Origin: Luzula sylvatica
Taxonomy: Eukaryota; Streptophyta; Magnoliopsida; Poales; Juncaceae
Assembly: GCA_946800325.1 (NCBI GenBank)
Contig: OX326961.1
Coordinates: 5,496,655-5,560,654, forward strand
Length of the DNA stretch: 64,000 nt
Direction: 5' to 3'
Shown piece by piece: positions 58,850 to 64,000 of this stretch; position 1 is the first letter of the stretch, and each line of letters opens with the position of its first letter. The position numbers and the translations under genes are program-made. Below the pieces are notes generated by a model. The model was not told the origin of the DNA. It ran no database searches and saw only the letters and a program-made list of their open reading frames with translations.

Positions 58850-59095
58850 AAAAATATGAAAAATATCTTTAATACCTCATCTCCTAATTTTACAAAAAAT
58901 TCAGACATACCCCTTCAAAATGTGAAATACATAAAAAACCTCAAAATTTCACACATGAGCTCCAAAATGTGAAATATCACGAACACCTCTGCAAAATGTG
59001 AAATGTATCAATAATGATCCTTACCTAGTTTTTTTCCAAAATGTGGCAATTATTTCCAAGTTATTTCCAAATGTGAAATATCACGAATTTCAATT
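58850..59095. repeat. Degenerate AAAATGTGAAATAT repeats
   Basis: The phrase (C/A)AAAATGTGAAATA(T/C) occurs about seven times with intervening CACC or CCTC words, spaced roughly 25-45 bp. It resembles the ATATCCCTACAAAAATATGAAATTATC phrases at 49430-50290, pointing to one dispersed low-complexity family. Confidence 0.65.
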
Positions 59096-59100
59096 ACTAG

Positions 59101-59334
59101 AAATGGTCGGGGGAAGCTTTCCAAGCTTGCTTCGCAGAGGGAATGGAAGTGCAAGTGAAGCAAGTGACGATCTTCTTCACTTTCGCCATGTGGACGGAGA
59201 GATGCTCCAGGACTTTCACCGGAAGAGAGAAGAGAGTCGCGTTGCTAGCGGCAGAGTTTAGAAACGAGTTGGCGCTCTTTGTGAGCTGCACGAAGAGAAT
59301 GGTGGAAGATCGGAGGGAGATCGGGGCTGAGTAG
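59101..59334 (+). pseudogene. LINE reverse-transcriptase C-terminal relic
   Basis: The frame is open from 59101, after a TAG at 59098, to TAG at 59334 (77 residues). It begins KWSGEAFQACFAEGMEVQVK and contains FFTFAMWTERCSRTFTGRE, then a helix with NELALFVSCT. The W-x-E-R-C-x-R-x-F-T core and following helix match the pattern in the palindrome (40529-40729) and the C-terminal region of plant L1-type LINE polyproteins. No reverse transcriptase precedes it. The segment is GC-richer than its AT-rich flanks, as expected of a coding relic. Confidence 0.5.
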
Positions 59335-62040
59335 TTGCTTAGAGATTTCAGATCTGAAACTTGGGAGGAGCTGATAGTGGGGAAATGAAACGGGGATTTG
59401 GAAGAGACGAGCTTTATCCCAGGAGGTGTGTTAGCGGGTTGGAGGCAGAGCAAATCGGGTTAGAGGAGTTGAAACCCGTGATCCAATAATTGTACTGAAC
59501 TGATAGTGGGTGTAAAAGAGTAGGAGTTTATTGGACTTTAGTATAATTGTATATGTGTTGGATCAGGTAGAAATGAAAAAGTTTATTTTTTTTTTTGAAT
59601 AGGAAAAAAAGTTTATTGATTCTTGTAAAATCTAATGATCATGTAAACTTTATAAAAATGAAATGAAAATATACAATTTAGAAGTGGGATATTAAAAGCC
59701 CCCCCTCTAAACTTTTTAAAAAAAAATTTACTAGAAGATTTTTTTTGTTTTTTTGTTGCAAAAACACCGTTAGGCATAATTACTAGAAGATGGAAACCAA
59801 CTAGTATGCATATAGTAGGATTGCAAGAATACGAAATTGCTGATGCAAGAACAGTACAAAAACTAATCGAGAAATGAAATGCATTAAGAAGTACTTGTTC
59901 AACATGTGCCAATGAAGAGTCGTCGAGGTCGCATTCTATCGTGCAATTCCCCTATATAGCTTCATGAGGAAGAATGAAACCCGAATCATGAAATTCAACC
60001 GAGATTTAGATGAGACGGCAGGTGGCTTGCCATCTAGGAGAACCTGCCTGCGCGAGAACCTGGGTTGAGTTGAAATAGAGAAGGGGCAACTCCAACTCGA
60101 GAGGGGTCGGTCAAAGGGGGTGAAGATGTTACAAACTAAATCAGAGTTTTAATCACTGATAAAATTATTTTTTGATTGATGAACTCACTAATTACATGGT
60201 TACTTATAACCTGAATCTAACGGTCTAATTTATATCAACCCTTAGATCTACTTACCGTAAAAGATAAAGCATGATATTATTGGAAAACTCCAAATTCATT
60301 TGCCTATTATTCCATGATCTCTAATAATTAGTTTCATATCATCTAATATTAATTGGCACAATTAGTCGTTGATTACCACTAGATATTTGGATCATTTGTC
60401 TGATTAATATTTCATAACTCCTATTCTTTTATACCACAATCTCCAATTAATTCAGGCATTGATTGTATTGATTATATTCCAACCGTTACACTTATATACT
60501 CCTCCATATATGCCACCATACAGAGATGAAAAGACTATCAGAAAAGATTGAGTAAAATATCATTCCTTTTCATTAAACTCTCCTTCACATTTTCTATACT
60601 CGATTTTTACAACACTTGCCTCATAATTTCTAACCGATCATATTACAAATATAAATGCTAAAGACCAAATATAGTGTCAAATAAACTCAGCCCAAAGACT
60701 AAACTGAAAGCTCAAGAAAAATCTGGCATTGGAGCCGATGCTTTATTTGATTTGAGCTCTTCATCTCTCCTGTGTGATACGAAATGGACATCTCCAGCAT
60801 CGTCTTCTTCAGATGATCTTTGAGAAGAGAGGGGTTTGGAAATTACGGATTTACCATTCAAATGAGGGTCTATCAAGTTTTTTTGTTAAAAAACCCGTGT
60901 CACAAGATCTAATTACAACTATTAGATCCATATATATATATATATTAGACAATTTTTAGACAATTGACATTTCCAGGTTTTAGACAATTGAAATTACGGA
61001 TATATCTTTAAATCTTCACCGTTAAATTGGAAAAGCTAAAATGGACCTCTGATAAAAGTTCCCTTTGAATATATTTTAGACAATGAAATTCAAAGTAAAA
61101 AATGGTTGAAAATGGTAGATATTCTTTTTGTGAATTTTCAATTGTTTCTAATGTTTTTAAGTTTGGCTTATTTCAAATATAAACTAAGAATTTATATATA
61201 TATTTATAATCTTTTTGAGAAAATGGTATGTTTGTGAAGTCTTCATTCTAATATCTGCATTGTATTTTATGTACTTATTAGATGTTTAGTGTGAAGTATT
61301 CTATTTTTGGTTTTTGTGTTATGTTACCATTGTTATTTTGAAAATCAAATATTAACAACTGAAAAATTAATATTTAAATATTGTGATTATTTTTTTTTTT
61401 AATTTTATATTCGCTCTAATAGAATAAATACAAAATATAAAGATATATCACAATAGTATAATCCTAGTACTTGTAGATCACAATAGTATGTTATTAAAAT
61501 ATAAAGATAGATCATAACTTTTATTTTTCAAAATACAATTACAAGTATACGTTGCACTGTATGCTATTATTAAAATATTTCATAATACATTAAATTATAT
61601 TTTAAATTATGATACATATACAATAGTCAATAATATAAATTAACAATTTATGGTGCATATTTTAAAATAACCTAGTAAATATCCATTAAACCAAAAATAT
61701 AATCATTAGTTAATCGAACTTGAGATCAGGATTAGAACTAGTCCTTATCAATTATCAGACGGTTTATTATCTTTTTTTGATAATTGCAAAGAAGGGTTTC
61801 GAAATAGGATGAAATAAATTTCATCTAATTAGACATCTCGTATAAATAAAAGAAATAATATTAATTTTTTGTTGTTGTTGAGCATTATAACATTAATTTG
61901 GCAATTACCGATTTATATAGTCCACATCATTAAAATAATCTAACGTGTTGTTGTAAAATTGGTGTAAATCAATAATACATAAATTCTTCATAATTTGCAA
62001 TTATATAGTGACACAGTCCACATCATCAATATTGTATTAT
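59335..62040. other. AT-rich intergenic DNA, no gene seen
   Basis: Mostly AT-rich. A 7-bp stem GGCAGGT...ACCTGCC lies at 60017-60048. TAGACAATT is repeated near 60948, 60958 and 60981 beside a short TA run. AAAAAGTTTATT flanks a T-rich 20-mer at 59576-59618. None supports a gene or RNA call. Confidence 0.5.
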
Positions 62041-62078
62041 TATGGAAAAAGATGGATAGATAAAACCTGAATTTTTTT

Positions 62079-62109
62079 GGGTGCGTGGGTTGCCTCCCAA
62101 CAAGCACCC
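62079..62109. other. Conserved retrotransposon hairpin
   Basis: GGGTGC (62079-62084) pairs with GCACCC (62104-62109), enclosing TGGG...CCCA around TTGCCT. Read on the minus strand it contains TTGTTGGGAGGCAACCC, a phrase I recognise from the region downstream of coding sequence in plant Ty3-type (Athila/Tat-like) retrotransposons. It lies just after the small ORF of the element described next, supporting the family call. Confidence 0.55.
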
Positions 62110-62142
62110 TTTCTTTTACGTCTTTGGGCTAGACACCCAAAG

Positions 62143-62340
62143 TTAGCCTATCTCGATATTAAATGAAGATATTGTGCTTTTAGCGGCCTTTCGACCACCC
62201 TTGAGTACTCTCTTGAAGAGATTGGAGATTGCCTTATGCATTTTTCGATTAACATTAGTCGAAATTGGCATGAAAAGTTCCGTTATATCCTCTTGAATTC
62301 TTCCAAACGTTTCTTCTAAGACCCTCCCTTGAGAATTCAT
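62143..62340 (-). CDS. Small basic ORF of LTR retrotransposon (65 aa)
   Basis: An ATG at 62340 opens a 65-codon frame on the minus strand, about 100 bp inside the primer-binding site. The product starts MNSQGRVLEETFGRIQEDIT and has a basic segment (KRVLKGGRKAAK) near its C-terminus. It ends shortly before the conserved hairpin. The layout (primer site, short ORF, hairpin) fits a non-autonomous or internally deleted Athila/Tat-type element; the ORF may be the remnant of gag or a later ORF. No catalytic domain is present. An in-frame GTG lies 24 bp upstream, but ATG is the better start. Confidence 0.4.
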   Translation of the reverse strand: MNSQGRVLEETFGRIQEDITELFMPISTNVNRKMHKAISNLFKRVLKGGRKAAKSTISSFNIEIG

Positions 62341-62436
62341 CTTGATTGTACCTAGATTGAACACAATTTAAAAAGTTTAGAATTTAAGATAAGAAGTTTG
62401 AAAAAATATATAATTTAATAATTTAAACATTAATTT

Positions 62437-62453
62437 CCCGGCAGCGGCGTCAA
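62437..62453 (-). other. Primer-binding site, tRNA-Asp type
   Basis: TCCCGGCAGCGGCGTCA on the plus strand matches the plant tRNA-Asp(GUC) 3' end CCCCGGCAACGGCGCCA at 14 of 17 positions. This primer is typical of Ty3-type Athila/Tat and related elements. The orientation puts the LTR to the right and the interior to the left, a minus-strand element. The mismatches suggest an old copy. Confidence 0.65.
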
Positions 62454-63134
62454 TTTGTTGCGGGTCGTTTTGCACAACAAAAGATTTTTATGATAAAAGT
62501 AGTATTGGATAAATAGGGGTATCGATGCACGGAGAATATATGCACTATTAAATTAATATTTAATTCAAAACTTTATGAAATATTATGAAAATTTTAAATT
62601 ATCTCCATTATCATGTAACTGAGGTCTGGTACAATTTTGGTGAAATTTGAAATTGTAGATAAAAAGTTATTAACAATTTACAAAACAGTCCCTGGCATAT
62701 TTGTAAAAATATCCAGTTAAATTTTCTAATCAATATTAGTTCTGAACTGTTTTGAACATTAAATAACTAAGGATCTAGACTTCCAATTGATTTGAATTTG
62801 GTCTTGAATTGAATTAAGGTCTTAGTACAATACAGTGGTGAACTTGGTTTGGTGTAAGAAGATCTAGGTATTTTACAATACATGCACCAGTTTGGACAGA
62901 TCCAAGATTTTCACAGTTTCACAATTAAGTCCTTGAATCAGAATATAAAGTTCGATATTAAAAGTTCAATATCAAATAGAAAATCCAACCAAAATAGATT
63001 ATTCAAAAAGGGATTGAAAGTAGATTGTTTGGAATTGAATATCAACTAACCGGTTTGATCCAGATAAATCTATAAATCAATTAAAAATGGTCAAGGAATA
63101 TGTTCTTTAGATTTGAATTCTGTGAAATTAGGTC

Positions 63135-63138
<4 letters not shown>

Positions 63139-63186
<48 letters not shown>
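63139..63186. repeat. Poly(T) tract, 48 nt
   Basis: An uninterrupted T run, the complement of the retroposon's poly(A) tail. Phe-rich frames running through it are artefacts. Confidence 0.95.
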
Positions 63187-63187
<1 letters not shown>

Positions 63188-63520
63188 ACGAAGTTGGCGA
63201 TTGCCAAGTCCGTGATTTTTATAGATACGAAAGGAGGTACTTACAATACAATAATTTCCTCTTCACAAACAAACCTTTGCCCGACAACAATCTTTTCGTC
63301 CTCATCCAACAGGATGCAGTCAATTGGATTAAATACTGCACCTAGGTCCCGCCATTCACACCGAATATTCACTTTCTTTAAGTACGATTAGTTACTACTA
63401 ATCCTTGTATATCCGTTCTGTAAAAATCATATTCGTTTAATGAAAATTTTGAGGGAATCAACCCCCTCCATCAAAAAAAAAATACAATAATTTCCTAAAG
63501 ACAAAAGTCCGTGATTTGAT
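63141..63520 (-). mobile_element. Poly(A) retroposon, perfect 11-bp TSD
   Basis: AGGTCAAAATT is exact at 63130-63140 and 63521-63531. Between them lies 380 bp beginning with a 46-nt T run (63141-63186; 48 nt counting two shared bases), so on the minus strand the insert ends in a long poly(A) tail. This is the hallmark of target-primed LINE machinery. The body lacks clear tRNA A and B boxes and is non-coding. It contains two similar phrases (AAGTCCGTGATTT and ACAATAATTTCCT) near both ends. It could be a 5'-truncated LINE 3' end, a SINE, or a retroposed transcript. The long pure tail suggests recent insertion. Confidence 0.85.
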
Positions 63521-64000
63521 AGGTCAAAATTGTTTCCAGAATATTTTTTCCTCAATTTTGGGATATCATTACTCCCAAAATTGATGATGACATGTGATGA
63601 GATTAATTTATATTTGAATATTGATGTCAATAAAACTCAGAAACAATTTTTCATTGAATTAAGAAGATTTACAAATGTCTTAAAAATATTCAGAGAAAAT
63701 AGGCACTTGAAATCTGAAAACTGGAATTTAGGTTTTGAGTGAACTTTGAAAATCAATAACAATTCAACCAAAATTCTAAATTCAAATCTGTAAAAAGGGA
63801 ATTCAAGAAAAGATCAAGATACACAGGAATTAGTATGAAGTGGTAATTAAAAATTTCTGGGTAATTTTATAATTAATTAAGAAAGTTAGACAGTGATTAA
63901 CAGAAATTAGGGTTTCATGACAAGAAAAATTCGAAATAAAATAAAATAAAATCCAGAAAAATAGGAAAAAGGTTTATAATCATCAATAAAGAGTTTATAC

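Larger units (their letters stand above)
62457..64000 (-). mobile_element. LTR of minus-strand retrotransposon, cut by window end
   Basis: The sequence TGTTGCGGGTCGTTTTGCACAAC begins with TG three bases beyond the primer-binding site, as expected of an LTR edge. The remaining AT-rich sequence to the window end, with no ORF of note, would be LTR DNA. The other LTR boundary is not visible, and a 380-bp retroposon interrupts it at 63141. Extent beyond a few hundred bases is inference. Confidence 0.4.

Noticed and set aside
63100..63391. Poly-Phe ORFs
   Set aside because: They run through the 48-nt T tract of the retroposon tail and are artefacts.

Overview
The window looks like repeat-rich nuclear DNA of a flowering plant, probably a eudicot. 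The grounds are a long tandem satellite, Mutator-like elements with 9-bp target duplications, primer-binding sites matching plant initiator tRNA-Met and tRNA-Asp ends, a zinc-knuckle retroelement ORF, plant-type TTTAGGG repeats, and AT-rich spacers with short inverted-repeat elements. I could not fix the species. No intact cellular protein-coding gene, tRNA, rRNA or CRISPR array is supported. Most short ORFs are chance or mirror frames.

Layout. (1) 1-33417 is one uninterrupted head-to-tail satellite with monomers of about 366-371 bp, roughly 91 copies. Monomers are arranged in higher-order repeats (HORs): four copies of a 7-monomer, exactly 2575-bp unit (1-10300); a 15-monomer, 5517-bp unit and most of a second copy (10301 to about 20915), built by unequal exchange between monomers E and A; a transition zone with a 738-bp dimer; and a second 7-monomer HOR family of 2591-2593 bp (about 22.9-33.4 kb). 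(2) 33418-34200 is a retroelement fragment at the array edge. It has a tRNA-iMet-type primer-binding site and a leader carrying ten near-perfect palindromes in five pairs, every pair 22 bp centre to centre. Scrambled satellite words lie on its far side. (3) 34321-34695 (minus) is a small double zinc-knuckle retroelement ORF. (4) 35149-41145 is a 6-kb near-palindrome with arms of about 2.9 kb around a 0.2-kb AT-rich core. The arms carry a promoter-like, intron-containing transcription unit, a LINE C-terminal relic, and inner GGCCCA-rich repeats. (5) 41146-51816 is AT-rich intergenic DNA with a promoter/5'-exon-like module, small inverted-repeat elements, a 124-bp tandem repeat and a degenerate repeat of about 115 bp. 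(6) 51819-55714 holds a small MITE followed by two nested Mutator-like elements, the inner one with a perfect 9-bp target duplication. (7) 55715-62040 is low-complexity intergenic DNA with a second LINE C-terminal relic at 59101-59334. (8) 62060 to the end is the start of a minus-strand LTR retrotransposon (tRNA-Asp-type primer site, 65-codon ORF, conserved hairpin). Its LTR was interrupted by a polyadenylated retroposon with a perfect 11-bp target duplication.

The parts do not form a pathway. They record array homogenisation, transposition and nesting at the edge of a satellite domain. The most unusual structures are the multi-scale HOR organisation, the paired-palindrome leader, and the 6-kb palindrome, which could yield a long hairpin RNA if transcribed.
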